64,000 nt of DNA from Streptomyces sp. TP-A0356 (lineage in GTDB: Bacteria > Actinomycetota > Actinomycetes > Streptomycetales > Streptomycetaceae): assembly GCF_001417775.1 (NCBI RefSeq), contig NZ_BBZJ01000030.1, positions 39,642 through 103,641 of the forward strand, written 5' to 3'. Below are positions 1-9,086 of the stretch, piece by piece. Position 1 is the stretch's first letter; every line of letters begins with the position of its first letter. Below the pieces are notes generated by a model. It saw nothing but the letters and a program-made list of their open reading frames with translations. It made no database searches and was not told the DNA's origin. A program made the translations under genes and the position numbers.

Positions 1-190
1 TCTCGACAGACCGGACTGACGCTACGACGCCGAAGTCAGTAAACCCCCATCCCCTCAACCTCGGTGGCGACTGCCAGGTCAGCCATGCCCTCCCCAGGAT
101 CGCCCTCGTGCGGATGCGCTACGGCCCTCACATCGGCCTGCCGTCTGGTTGTGAGACGCTCCCCCTTTGTCACCGGACCCAGGGGGACCA

Positions 191-1555
191 ATGCGGATGC
201 GAGGGCGGGTCCAGGTGCTGGGGGCCGCGGCCGGCGTCGCGGTAGGAGCGCCCGCGGCCCTTTGGGCCCTGAACCGAGTGGCCGGCGAGGACGGGCGTGC
301 GCCGCAGGCCGTCCCCACGGATCTGCGCCACCGCGATCCCGACGCAACTGACGCGGCGCGGCGGGTGTACGCGCTGCTGGCCGGGCTGGAGAACGACGCG
401 CGGCGGGGCCGGCCGGGCCAGACCGTGATCGGGCAGCACGTGGAGTTGCACAACGAGCGGTACAACGCTGGGTACGGCGACTACAAGGGCACCAAGCAGC
501 CCGGCTACTACTACCGCAAGGCCCAGGACATCACCGGCCGCCTGCCCGCCTTCGTGGAGTTCGATCTGGGTCCCGGCTACGAGCGTCCGGGCTGGGCCGT
601 GGGCGAGCCCCGCTCCTACTCCCGCGCCTGGCCGAGCTGCCGCCCCCAGTGGGGGTACGTGGAGGACGCCGTGGACCTCGCGGTCGGCGTGTGGGCGGGT
701 CTGCCCCGGCCGGCTGACGGCTCGTACCGTCCCTCGGGCACCCACATGGACTGCTCCTCCGGTACCGAGGTCGCCCTGCCGCACAACGGCGGCGCCCCGG
801 CGGGCCTGGTCGGGTTCTCCTTCCACCAGCCCTACCCGGGCAGCCCGGTCAAGGGCTTCGCGCAGACGCTGCGCCGCAACTCACCAGCCGCGCGGGACCC
901 TGGCTGGTTCGGCCGGGTGGTCACCGAGGGCACCGCCGAGCACGGGGCTCTGCTGCACGACCTCGGGTATCTCGCGGACCACCTGGGCTATCTGGCAGGG
1001 CGGGACGTTCCGGTGCTGCTGCGGCCGTACCACGAGATGAACACGGTGCCCGGGCGCGGCTTCTGGTGGGCGGGGCAGGACCCGGCCGCGTACCAGAGGC
1101 TGTGGCGGCTGACGTACGACTTCCTGGTGGGCCGGCGCGGCCTGCACAACCTGGTCTTTGTGTGGTCTCCCAACTCCTGGGACGGCGCTTACGGCCGACC
1201 GCCGAAGGCCTACTTCCCGGGCGGTGGCTACGTGGACGTCGTAGGCGTTGACGACTACAGCGGGAGCCCGGCTCAGCCGTTCGGCGACGGCGGGTGGACC
1301 GAGGTCTGGTACCGCGGCCTGGAGGAATACGTGAGGCCGCGGATCGTTGCCGAGTCCTTCCATGTGCCGCTCAACGCGCACCAGCCCCGGACCCTGACCC
1401 GGACGCCGTGGGTGCTGTGGACGGTCTGGGGGCAGGCGCTGACGTACGACAACGTCTCCGAGCCCCGCCACAAGAACACCGCGGCCGATGTGAAGCAGAC
1501 CTACGGCTCCTCCCAGGTGATCACCGCCGCCGACTGGAGATCAATCGGCAAGTGA
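191..1555 (+). CDS. Secreted GH26 beta-mannanase-like glycoside hydrolase
   Basis: Probable endo-beta-mannanase or related (beta/alpha)8 hydrolase of family GH26, acting outside the cell. The N-terminus has basic residues followed by a hydrophobic stretch (VLGAAAGVAVGAPAALWAL), a signal peptide or membrane anchor. The motif VLLRPYHEMN near residue 280 fits the GH26 acid/base glutamate, and RIVAESFH near residue 390 fits the nucleophile strand. The ATG at 191 is preferred over 167 because a run of G sits just before it. It opens a same-strand cluster with a glycosyltransferase, another hydrolase, a sugar nucleotidyltransferase and an acyltransferase, so trimming or release of the polymer made by the cluster is as likely as nutrition. 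Family assignment is fairly sure; substrate is inferred. Confidence 0.8.
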   Translation: MRMRGRVQVLGAAAGVAVGAPAALWALNRVAGEDGRAPQAVPTDLRHRDPDATDAARRVYALLAGLENDARRGRPGQTVIGQHVELHNERYNAGYGDYKGTKQPGYYYRKAQDITGRLPAFVEFDLGPGYERPGWAVGEPRSYSRAWPSCRPQWGYVEDAVDLAVGVWAGLPRPADGSYRPSGTHMDCSSGTEVALPHNGGAPAGLVGFSFHQPYPGSPVKGFAQTLRRNSPAARDPGWFGRVVTEGTAEHGALLHDLGYLADHLGYLAGRDVPVLLRPYHEMNTVPGRGFWWAGQDPAAYQRLWRLTYDFLVGRRGLHNLVFVWSPNSWDGAYGRPPKAYFPGGGYVDVVGVDDYSGSPAQPFGDGGWTEVWYRGLEEYVRPRIVAESFHVPLNAHQPRTLTRTPWVLWTVWGQALTYDNVSEPRHKNTAADVKQTYGSSQVITAADWRSIGK

Positions 1556-1576
1556 CGATTCAGTTAAGTTCTGAAC

Positions 1577-1586
1577 GAAAGCTTTC
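1577..1586. promoter_or_regulatory. Perfect palindrome GAAAGCTTTC, putative operator
   Basis: A 10-bp perfect palindrome lies in the 258-bp gap between the GH26 gene and the glycosyltransferase gene. LacI-family regulators of sugar genes in actinomycetes often bind short palindromes of GAAA..TTTC form, so this is a candidate operator for the genes starting at 1814. No regulator gene lies in the cluster. Confidence 0.35.
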
Positions 1587-1813
1587 ACGCTTCCCCCTCA
1601 CCTCGCACTTATGTGTAAGGATCAGCTATCTGTTCGGCCAGTGGTTCGGGCGCCTGGGGAGGGCATCTGAGCGGCGCGTGGCCGAACCACCGAAGAAGGC
1701 GTTGGGGGCAGGAACTTGATGAGAATGCCATGGGGTGCACCAGTGTGCATGACATGGCGGGATCGCTGTTGCCTCGACGCGTCCACTGATCTCACTGGAG
1801 CTTCGCAGTCGTC

Positions 1814-3265
1814 ATGGCATCAACACTGGTTGACGGGGGTGCGCCGCATGCGCGGCACAATGCCAAGCTGGCGCAACGCACCGCTGCCTGGAGGCCGGGC
1901 ATCCTGCCCTTCTTGCTGCCGTTCGTCATGCTCGTCGCGTTCGGTCTGTGGTCCTACCGGCCGAGCTCCTCGCCCCTGAGCTGGGCGCTCACCGTCGTCT
2001 GGTCCCTGCCGGTGGTCGGTGTGCTTGTCGGCATCCAGGGAGCCCTGCTCATCCGCCGCCGAGTGCGGCGCCTGAACGAGATGACCCCGCCCGCTCGCGT
2101 CGACGAGGACTTCCTCATCGTCCTGGTGCCGACCATCGGCCGGCACGACACCTACCCGGCGCTGGAGCGCTCGGTCCTCTCCTATGTCGAGCACCTGCCG
2201 GAATGGTTCCCCTACATGCGGGTCGACGTCCTGACCGAGGAGGGCTGCGAGGCGGCAGAAACCATCGACCGACTCGCCGACTCGCATCGACTGATCCGGG
2301 TGGTGACGGTGCCCAAGGCCTACGTCCCCGCCAACGGCACCCGCTTCAAGGCCCGCGCCAACCACTACGCCCATGAGCTGCGCATCGACGAGGGCGAGGC
2401 GCTCGACCACGTCTGGGTGCTGCACATGGACGACGACACCGGAGTCGGCCCGGACACCGCCTCGTCGCTGGCCCAGTTCATCAACCGGCAGCGCCGTGCC
2501 CACCCCGACGAGGCCAAGCACATGGCCCAGGGCATCCTCACGTATCCACGCGAGAACGGGGTCAACCTCTTCACCTGGCTCGCCGACGCGGTGCGCCCCG
2601 CCGACGACATCGCCCGCTTCCGGGCGCTCACCGGCCTCGGCACCCCGGCGGCCGGCGTGCACGGCGAGCTGCTGGTGCTGCGAGCCTCCATCGAGGCCAC
2701 AATCGGCTGGGACTTCGGTCCCAAGGAGATCGTCGAGGACGCCCGTCTCGCGCTGACCTTCTGCCGCAAGTACCCGGGCCGCAGCGACTGGTTCAACGGA
2801 CGCTGCTACGGCGCCTCCCCCGCTAACTCGGCCGACTTCGTCAAGCAGCGCGAGCGCTGGGCCTGGGGCCTGGTCGCCCTCTGCTTCAACAAGGCCGTCC
2901 CCTGGCGCTACCGCTGGTTCCTCTCGATCTGCGTGGCCACCTGGATCCTCGGCCCGCTCCAGCACATCGTCGCAGTGCTGTGCATCGGCCTGCTGGTCGG
3001 CGACCTGAACACCTCGCCGGCCACGCAGTCGATCGTCATCCTGTGGGCCCTCAACTTCGCCTACGTCATCTGGACCTACTGGGAGGGACTGCGGCTGAAC
3101 GCGCTCGCGTCGGTCAGTGGCCGGCGCAAGTGGTGGGAGCCGATCGTCGTGGTCGCGCTCATCCCCGTCTTCTCCGTGCTGGAGGGCGTCGGCGGCTTCA
3201 AGGGCTTCCTGAAGTTCGTCCGGCGCGAGGAGAACAAGTTCGTCGTGATCGCCAAGCCCGCCTGA
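1814..3265 (+). CDS. Membrane glycosyltransferase family 2, Egghead-like
   Basis: Predicted processive or membrane-bound GT-A glycosyltransferase that builds polysaccharide on the cytoplasmic face of the membrane. Hydrophobic segments lie near residues 30-80, and a cluster of membrane segments lies at roughly residues 370-460. In between, VLHMDDDTGVGPD matches the metal-binding DxD region, EIVEDARLA the acceptor ED motif and QRERWAWG the R/QRxRW-type motif. The pattern with HGELLVLR and GWDFGPKEIVEDA resembles the Egghead/BRE-3 branch, whose animal members transfer mannose in beta-1,4 linkage. That, with mannanase-like neighbours, suggests mannosyl transfer from GDP-mannose, but cellulose-synthase-like glucosyl transfer cannot be excluded. 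No strong ribosome site precedes the ATG. Confidence 0.78.
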   Translation: MASTLVDGGAPHARHNAKLAQRTAAWRPGILPFLLPFVMLVAFGLWSYRPSSSPLSWALTVVWSLPVVGVLVGIQGALLIRRRVRRLNEMTPPARVDEDFLIVLVPTIGRHDTYPALERSVLSYVEHLPEWFPYMRVDVLTEEGCEAAETIDRLADSHRLIRVVTVPKAYVPANGTRFKARANHYAHELRIDEGEALDHVWVLHMDDDTGVGPDTASSLAQFINRQRRAHPDEAKHMAQGILTYPRENGVNLFTWLADAVRPADDIARFRALTGLGTPAAGVHGELLVLRASIEATIGWDFGPKEIVEDARLALTFCRKYPGRSDWFNGRCYGASPANSADFVKQRERWAWGLVALCFNKAVPWRYRWFLSICVATWILGPLQHIVAVLCIGLLVGDLNTSPATQSIVILWALNFAYVIWTYWEGLRLNALASVSGRRKWWEPIVVVALIPVFSVLEGVGGFKGFLKFVRREENKFVVIAKPA

Positions 3266-3287
3266 CCTCCCTCGGACACACAGACTG

Positions 3288-4517
3288 ATGATGAAGCGTT
3301 CACGTTCCCGGCTGCCCCTGCTCGCCATCTTCCCGGTGACCGTCCTCAGCCTCGTGCTGGGCACCCCCTTCCTCCTCGGCAACCACCCGGTGCGCTGGGA
3401 GTCGGGCTCGGTCCTTCCGAAGATCGTCGTCGGCGACTCCCCGGAGTCCGGCTCCGGCGCCCCGACGGCCGGCACCCCGAAGAGCTCCGTGCCGTCCACC
3501 GCCGACGCCCTCAAAGTGGCGAAGCCCTGGAAGCCGGGCGCGGCCCAGTGGGGCGTACAGATCTACTGGGAGGAGGAGAAACAGAAGCGTTCCGACGCGT
3601 TCATCGAGGCGCAGGCCCAGAAGCAGGCCACGTACCTCGTCGGCCTGGGCGCCAACTCGGTGTCGCTCTCCTTCCCCTTCTACACCGAGGGCCGTACGTC
3701 CGATGTGACGAAGACCGGACCCGGGACGCCGTCCCCGGAACGCGTCCGGCGTGTCTTGAAGGTCTTCGAGGACGCCGGCTTCCGCACGACGATCCGCCCT
3801 GTCATGGACGAGGCCTCCCTGAACCCGCCGACCGGCTGGCGCGGCAACATCGAGCCCGCCTCCCGCTCCGCCTGGTTCCGCTCCTACCAGACCTTCCTCG
3901 CCCCGTACCTCAAGGTCGCCCAGGACGAGAAGGCGAACACTTTCGTCATCGGCACCGAACTGACCTCGATGGAGGGCGACTCCGGCTGGGACTCGCTGGT
4001 CGCCTCCGCGGAGAAGTCCTTCTCCGGCGAGGTCGCCTACGACGCCAACTGGGACAAGTACGTGACCGGCCGCATCAACATCCCGGTCAACCACCTCGGC
4101 ATCGATGCCTACTTCCCGGTCAAGGTGCCGGACACCGCGCCGGTGAGCCGGCTGGTCAAGGGCTGGAACGAGTGGCTGGACAGGAAGTCCACCGGCGCCC
4201 TGCCCCATATCACCCTCTCCGAGGCCGGCATCGGCGCCATGGACGGCGCCTACCACGCACCCGGCGACTTCTACGCCCGCCGGACCGTCAACCCGACAGT
4301 GCAGGCCAACTGGTACAAGGCCGCCTGCCAGGTGGTCCAGGAGCGCCGGATGACCGGCGTCTACTGGTGGTCGATCTGGTTCGACGACGACCCCAACACG
4401 CCACCGGATGACAAGACCGCCTCACGTCTGGACTTCGCCGGCCGCACGCAGAGCGAGCAGGCCATCAAAGCCTGCTTCAGCTCCGGCTACACAGGGCCGG
4501 GCAACACCGCCCCGTAA
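3288..4517 (+). CDS. Membrane-anchored GH113-like glycoside hydrolase
   Basis: Probable extracytoplasmic (beta/alpha)8 hydrolase related to GH113 beta-mannanases. An N-terminal signal anchor (residues 5-25) is followed by a Ser/Pro/Gly-rich linker to about residue 75 and then the catalytic domain. TFVIGTELTS carries the likely acid/base Glu and ITLSEAGIG the likely nucleophile Glu; GVYWWSIWFDDD is the C-terminal barrel strand. It starts 22 bases after the glycosyltransferase stop and so belongs to the same transcription unit. Two tandem start codons (3288, 3291) are possible. A hydrolase next to a synthase is typical of exopolysaccharide systems, where it trims or releases chains. Family level is moderately sure; activity is inferred. 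Confidence 0.7.
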   Translation: MMKRSRSRLPLLAIFPVTVLSLVLGTPFLLGNHPVRWESGSVLPKIVVGDSPESGSGAPTAGTPKSSVPSTADALKVAKPWKPGAAQWGVQIYWEEEKQKRSDAFIEAQAQKQATYLVGLGANSVSLSFPFYTEGRTSDVTKTGPGTPSPERVRRVLKVFEDAGFRTTIRPVMDEASLNPPTGWRGNIEPASRSAWFRSYQTFLAPYLKVAQDEKANTFVIGTELTSMEGDSGWDSLVASAEKSFSGEVAYDANWDKYVTGRINIPVNHLGIDAYFPVKVPDTAPVSRLVKGWNEWLDRKSTGALPHITLSEAGIGAMDGAYHAPGDFYARRTVNPTVQANWYKAACQVVQERRMTGVYWWSIWFDDDPNTPPDDKTASRLDFAGRTQSEQAIKACFSSGYTGPGNTAP

Positions 4518-4629
4518 CTGCCGAACCGTGAAGATCCCCGGACATCCCGAGAGATCCAGAGAGCCCGACAGCTCCTGAGAGCCCCCCACACCACCACCAT
4601 CCGTCCCCGCGACCCAAGGCGGACACCAC

Positions 4630-5763
4630 ATGACTGAAGCGATCCTCCTCGTGGGCGGTCAGGGCACCAGACTCCGACCTCTGACCAGCCACATGCCCAA
4701 GCCGCTGCTCCCGGTGGCCGGGGTGCCGTTCCTCACGCACCAACTGGCGCGCGCAGCCGCAGCGGGGGTCACCCGGATCGTCTTCGCCACCTCCTACCTG
4801 GCGGAGCTCTTCGAAGCCGAGTTCGGCGACGGCGGTCAGCTCGGCCTGGAGCTGGAGTACGTCACCGAGAAGGTCCCCCTCGGCACCGGCGGCGCCATCC
4901 GCAACGCCGCCGAACGGCTGCGCAGCGCCCCCGACGAGCCGGTGCTCGTCCTGAACGGCGACATCCTCTCCGGCCTCGACATCGCGGCTCTGCGCGACGG
5001 CCACCGGGCCTCCGGCGCCGACGTCACCCTGCACCTCAAACGGGTGGACGACCCACGCGCCTTCGGCCTCGTCCCCACCGACGCCGACGGCCGCGTCACG
5101 GCGTTCCTGGAGAAGCCGCAGACGCCCGAAGAGATCACCACCGACCAAATCAACGCCGGCTGCTACGTCTTCACCCGCGCGGTGCTCGACCGCATCCCCG
5201 CCGGCCGGGTCGTCTCCGTGGAGCGCGAGACTTTCCCCGAGCTGCTCGCCTCCGGCGCCCATGTGCGCGGCGTCGTCAACGACTGCTACTGGCTCGACCT
5301 CGGCACCCCGGCTGCGTTCGTCCAGGGCTCAGCCGACCTGGTACGCGGAAAGGTCGCCTCCCCCGCGCTGCCCGGCCCGGTGGGCGAGGCCCTGGTGCTG
5401 CCCGGCGCCCATGTCCACCCAAGCGCCGTGCTCAGCGGCGGCACGGTGGTGGGCCCCGGTGCGGTGATCGGCGAGGGCACGGTCGTCGAGGGCAGCGTGC
5501 TGCTGGCCGGTGCCCGGATCGACGCCCGCGCCAGCCTCCACCGCTCCGTAATCGGTCGGCACGCCCGGATCGGCGGGGGCAGCGTCCTCGACGCGGTGGT
5601 CGTCGGCGACGGCGCCCGGATCGACGAGGGCAACGAACTCCCGCCCGGCCTGCGCATCGCCTGCGGCGCCCACCTTCCCGCGCACGGCGTCCGCACCTCC
5701 GCCTCTGCTGCCCCCTGCACGATCGCCCACTCCGGAGCTCCCCATGCATCTACACCCCACTGA
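4630..5763 (+). CDS. NDP-sugar pyrophosphorylase (mannose-1-phosphate guanylyltransferase type)
   Basis: Makes an activated nucleotide sugar from a sugar-1-phosphate and an NTP. The N-terminus has the signature VGGQGTRLRPLT, then FLEKPQTP, and the N-terminal Rossmann-like domain ends near residue 235. From about residue 255 to 355 there are hexapeptide repeats (for example VVGPGAVIGEGTVVEGSVLL), a left-handed beta helix. This two-domain form is usual for actinobacterial GDP-mannose pyrophosphorylases, though dTDP-glucose-type enzymes share it. Given the mannanase-like and Egghead-like neighbours, GDP-mannose supply is the simplest reading. A 112-bp gap precedes it, and its end overlaps the next gene by 20 bases. 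Confidence 0.8.
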   Translation: MTEAILLVGGQGTRLRPLTSHMPKPLLPVAGVPFLTHQLARAAAAGVTRIVFATSYLAELFEAEFGDGGQLGLELEYVTEKVPLGTGGAIRNAAERLRSAPDEPVLVLNGDILSGLDIAALRDGHRASGADVTLHLKRVDDPRAFGLVPTDADGRVTAFLEKPQTPEEITTDQINAGCYVFTRAVLDRIPAGRVVSVERETFPELLASGAHVRGVVNDCYWLDLGTPAAFVQGSADLVRGKVASPALPGPVGEALVLPGAHVHPSAVLSGGTVVGPGAVIGEGTVVEGSVLLAGARIDARASLHRSVIGRHARIGGGSVLDAVVVGDGARIDEGNELPPGLRIACGAHLPAHGVRTSASAAPCTIAHSGAPHASTPH

Positions 5764-7792
5764 CCGCCCCAGACCCGAGGGTTGGGGGCCGCAACAGGCG
5801 TACGGGGGCTACAGCCAGCAGGGGTATGGCAACCCGCCACCCCCGCCGCAGTACGTCGACCAAGTAATCCCGCAGCAGCCGTACGCCCCCGAGCACGACA
5901 CCGTCGTAGCCGCTCCGGAAGCCGCACCGGGGAAGGACGCGAAGCCGGAACCCGCCCCCCTGCGCTCCCGCTTCCACGCCGTCGACGGCCTGCGCGGCCT
6001 CGCCATCCTGTCGGTGCTGCTCTACCACACCAACTGGTTCAGCAATGGCCTCTTCGGCGTGGACGCCTTCTTCGTCCTCTCCGGCTTCCTGACCACGCTC
6101 GTCCTGATCCGCGAGGTGGAGCGCACCGGCCGCATCCGCATCGGCCGCTTCTATCGCCGCCGCTTCAAGCGACTGCTGCCTGGACTGCTGATCACGCTCG
6201 GCCTGGTAGTGGGGATCTCGTACCTCACCAGCCCGCTGAAGGAGGCGCAGTCGCTCTCCAAGCAGGCACTCGGCGCGCTGCTCCAGATCGGCAACTGGGC
6301 GCAGATCGCCCGCGGCGACGCGTACTGGGACCACTTCGGCGCGATCCAGCCCCTGTCGGCGATGTGGTCGTTGAGCATCACCGAGCAGTTCTACGTGGTG
6401 TGGCCGCTGGTCCTGGTCCTCGCCCTCGCCGTCTTCCGCCGTCGTGTGCTGCCCGTCGCGGTGCTCGCGGTGCTGCTGTTCGGCGCGTCCGCCTTGGTCG
6501 CACCGGTGATGTGGCGGGGTGGAAACCACGACACCGACTACCTGTACCTGGCGACGCAGACCCGAGCCGTGGCGTTCATGGCGGGCGCGGCAGCAGCCTT
6601 CGTGGTGTACCTGGTCCAGCGCGGGGCCGCCCGGCGCGGTGGCGGCCCGAAGGCCGGCTACCACCTGGCCTCCGTGACCGCGATCGTCTCGCTGGCCGCG
6701 GTGGTCTACTGCAGCATCAAGGTGAACACGTACCACGAGCCGCGGCTCTACGAGGGAGGCCTCGCCATCGTCGCCCTCCTGATCGCGGTGACCGCAGCCT
6801 GCCTCAGCACCGACCGCGGCCCGCTGGCCCGGGTCCTGCGCCTCAAGCCACTCATGGAGATCGGCCAGATCTCCTACAGTCTGTATCTGCTGCACCTGCC
6901 CGTGTACTGGCTGCTGTTGATGGCCTACCCGGACGTGAAGCCGTACGCCCTGTTCCTGCTGGGTACCGGCCTCACCTGGCTGCTCGCCATGATCATGCAC
7001 TACACGATCGAGCAGTACCGCGTTCGCGACTGGCGCCCCTCCCGGGCGGTCCCCCTGTTCACCGCGGCCAGCCTCGTCATCGGCTTCGGCTCCTGGTACC
7101 TCCCCACCTACATCGCCCACTCCATGCACCCCGACGGCAAGCCGCTGGTCCTGACCCTCGGCGACTCAATGGCGGAGGACTTCGCGACGGCGCTGTCGCA
7201 GTACGGCGACAAGTACGCCGTGGTCGACGGCGGCCAGGGCGGCTGCGGCATCATGCAGCCCCAGGCGGTACGCGACCGTGTGGGCAAGGTTCTGAAGAAC
7301 TGGCAAGCGTGCCTCGCCTGGAAGGACTTCTGGACGAAGAACTTGCAGAACGCCGAGCCGGACGCCGTCCTCGTGCACGTCGGCTGGGACGCGGCGGAGC
7401 AGCAGATCAGTGGCAGGTGGCTGACGTCCTGCGACACCGCGTACCGCACCCGCTACCTGAAGCAGCTGGACACTGCCGTCTCCCTGATCCACAAACAGGC
7501 CCCTAAGGCGAAGATCCTGCTCATGAACGAGCGCCGCGCCAACGGCGCCATCATCGACAAGTGGGGCACCTGCTTCGACGACGTGATCGGCACCTACGTG
7601 AAGTCCGCCCCGGCCCAGGTGTCCCTGGTGAACCTCGACGCGTACCTGTGCCGCAACGGCGACTGCATGCAGTACAACGCCCAGGGCAAGCGTCTCTACC
7701 CGGACGGCGACGGTGTGCACCTCACCAAGGTCGGCATGGGCTTCGTCACCCCGTGGCTGGAGCAACAACTGTCGGCTGCGCTGAAGTCATGA
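5744..7792 (+). CDS. Acyltransferase family 3 with C-terminal SGNH domain (OafA-like)
   Basis: Predicted to move acyl (often acetyl) groups across the membrane onto a polysaccharide. Residues 1-75 are a Pro/Gln/Tyr-rich, likely disordered cytoplasmic tail. Then comes the acyltransferase-3 domain with FHAVDGLRGLAIL, FFVLSGFLTT and FYRRRFKRLLPG, about ten membrane helices in all. The C-terminal part is an extracytoplasmic SGNH domain: LTLGDSMAEDF holds the catalytic Ser and DGDGVHLTKVG the Asp-x-x-His pair. The OafA/WecH-SGNH architecture is known for O-acetylation of cell-surface sugars. Overlap with the preceding gene argues for coupled expression, so the cluster polymer is probably O-acylated. 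Confidence 0.85.
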   Translation: MHLHPTDRPRPEGWGPQQAYGGYSQQGYGNPPPPPQYVDQVIPQQPYAPEHDTVVAAPEAAPGKDAKPEPAPLRSRFHAVDGLRGLAILSVLLYHTNWFSNGLFGVDAFFVLSGFLTTLVLIREVERTGRIRIGRFYRRRFKRLLPGLLITLGLVVGISYLTSPLKEAQSLSKQALGALLQIGNWAQIARGDAYWDHFGAIQPLSAMWSLSITEQFYVVWPLVLVLALAVFRRRVLPVAVLAVLLFGASALVAPVMWRGGNHDTDYLYLATQTRAVAFMAGAAAAFVVYLVQRGAARRGGGPKAGYHLASVTAIVSLAAVVYCSIKVNTYHEPRLYEGGLAIVALLIAVTAACLSTDRGPLARVLRLKPLMEIGQISYSLYLLHLPVYWLLLMAYPDVKPYALFLLGTGLTWLLAMIMHYTIEQYRVRDWRPSRAVPLFTAASLVIGFGSWYLPTYIAHSMHPDGKPLVLTLGDSMAEDFATALSQYGDKYAVVDGGQGGCGIMQPQAVRDRVGKVLKNWQACLAWKDFWTKNLQNAEPDAVLVHVGWDAAEQQISGRWLTSCDTAYRTRYLKQLDTAVSLIHKQAPKAKILLMNERRANGAIIDKWGTCFDDVIGTYVKSAPAQVSLVNLDAYLCRNGDCMQYNAQGKRLYPDGDGVHLTKVGMGFVTPWLEQQLSAALKS

Positions 7793-8134
7793 CCCATGGC
7801 GGTCCTAACCTCGCGCTCTCACGCGTCGAGGGCTTTCGGCCGACGGTACGGGGGCCCTCCCGTTGCGCGGCAGCGAACTCGACGTTGCTCCGTCACCGCC
7901 ACGCCTTCGTACGGTAAGCCGCGGAGCAGTGCCGACGTGAGCGGCGGCTGCCCTCGGGGAGCGGACTGCCGCACTGACTGCATCTCGGGACGGCCTTCCT
8001 ACGCTTGCCAGAGTCCGCCCAGCCCTCCCCGACGACTAGAGGAAGCGCTGCCGTTCCCAGGCCCGTCACGCCGACAGTTCCGCGAACGGCAGCGCTGAGA
8101 TCGTCCGCTTGGAGATGTTGTCGCTACCTGCGCT
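7793..8134. other. Gene-free stretch between polysaccharide cluster and decay zone
   Basis: No convincing coding region, repeat or terminator was seen on either strand. It separates the intact five-gene cluster from the first pseudogene fragment. Confidence 0.5.
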
Positions 8135-8308
8135 TCAGGGGTTCGGGTCGGCGCTTGGATCGGCCGGACGCGGACCGTACTGCGGCCGACGGTGTGTCTT
8201 GGGTCCTCGCGACCAGTGCAGCACCAGAGACGTCTTACCGACTCCCGCAGTGCCGGTTACCAGCAGCACTCGCGCATAGGGGAGATCGTCATCGAGCAGA
8301 CGGTCAAT
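8135..8308 (-). pseudogene. Fragment of an AfsR/SARP-like NB-ARC ATPase regulator
   Basis: Read on the minus strand, one open frame gives a P-loop segment, RVLLVTGTAGVGKTSLVLHW, preceded by DRLLDDDLPYA and ending at a stop 24 codons after the lysine region. This is the entry to the ATPase domain of AfsR-like or LuxR-like large regulators, where the phrase VTGTAGVGKTSLALHW is common. The rest of the gene is missing on both sides. The fragment abuts a broken transposase, so IS-linked deletion is the probable cause. Confidence 0.6.
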
Positions 8309-8427
8309 AGGACTCCGTTAGGTCTGTCTTGATCTTGGTGTTGTGTGTGTTCTGCTGGGCAGGGGTTGGTGGCAGGTGGTGCAGATGCGAGCCGATCGGG
8401 CACCCATCGGACCTTGTGCTCGCACGA

Positions 8428-9067
8428 ATGCTCTACCTGATCGCCACGCGGATCTTCGCGTGGCTGGTCCTGCTGTCCCGATCCTCCGCGGCGAAGGAGG
8501 CCGAGATACTGATCCTGCGACACGAAGTCGCGGTACTGCGCCGGCAGGTCGCGGCCCCCAAGCCCCCCTGGCCCGACCGGACAGTGCTCACCACCTTCGC
8601 CCGACTCCTCCCACGGGCGCTACGCCAGCACCGGACCGTCTCCCCGCGCACCCTCCTGACCTGGCAGCAACGCCTGATCAAGGACAAGTGGACACAACCC
8701 GCCTCGCCGGGACGCCCGCCGATACCCGACGAGCTGTGCGACCTGATCCTCCGGCTCGGCACCGAGAGCCCACGATGGGGCTTCCGGCGTGTCCACGGCG
8801 AACTCCGCCCCCTCGGGCACAAGGCCAGCCCGGCCACCGTCCGCCGCACCCTACGCACCGCCGGCCTCGGGCCGGCCCCTCGCCGACAATCGGCGCGCGA
8901 TGAGTGGACCGCCTTCCTCAAGGCCCAGACCCACGGCCTCCTCACCACCGACCACTTCCACCTCGACACGGTCGGCCTGCAACGGCTGTACGCGCTGTTC
9001 GTCATGGAGGCCCGCACCCGCACCGTCCACATCCCGGGGGGTCATCGCGCACCCCACCGCGGCCTAG
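8428..9067 (+). pseudogene. Truncated, frameshifted integrase-type transposase
   Basis: The N-terminal half of a DDE/rve transposase common in Streptomyces (MLYLIATRIFAWLVLLSRSS, then EAEILILRHEVAVLRRQV, a helix-turn-helix region and the start of the integrase core TDHFHLDTV). Near 9036-9041 a run of six G replaces the expected five; shifting frame restores HIPGVIAHPTAA, after which a stop and loss of homology end the gene. About half of the catalytic core is gone, so it cannot be active. A shorter remnant of a related gene lies at 13439-13679. Confidence 0.75.
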
Positions 9068-9081
9068 ACGAGTAGTTCCGA
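9067..9081. repeat. 15-bp inverted repeat, copy 1 (partner 11532-11546)
   Basis: GACGAGTAGTTCCGA here is the exact reverse complement of 11532-11546. The pair brackets the IS982-like remnant and the two DsbD-like genes. It may be a terminal repeat of a mobile unit or a shared IS end; chance cannot be excluded. Confidence 0.35.
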
Positions 9082-9086
9082 TGTGT

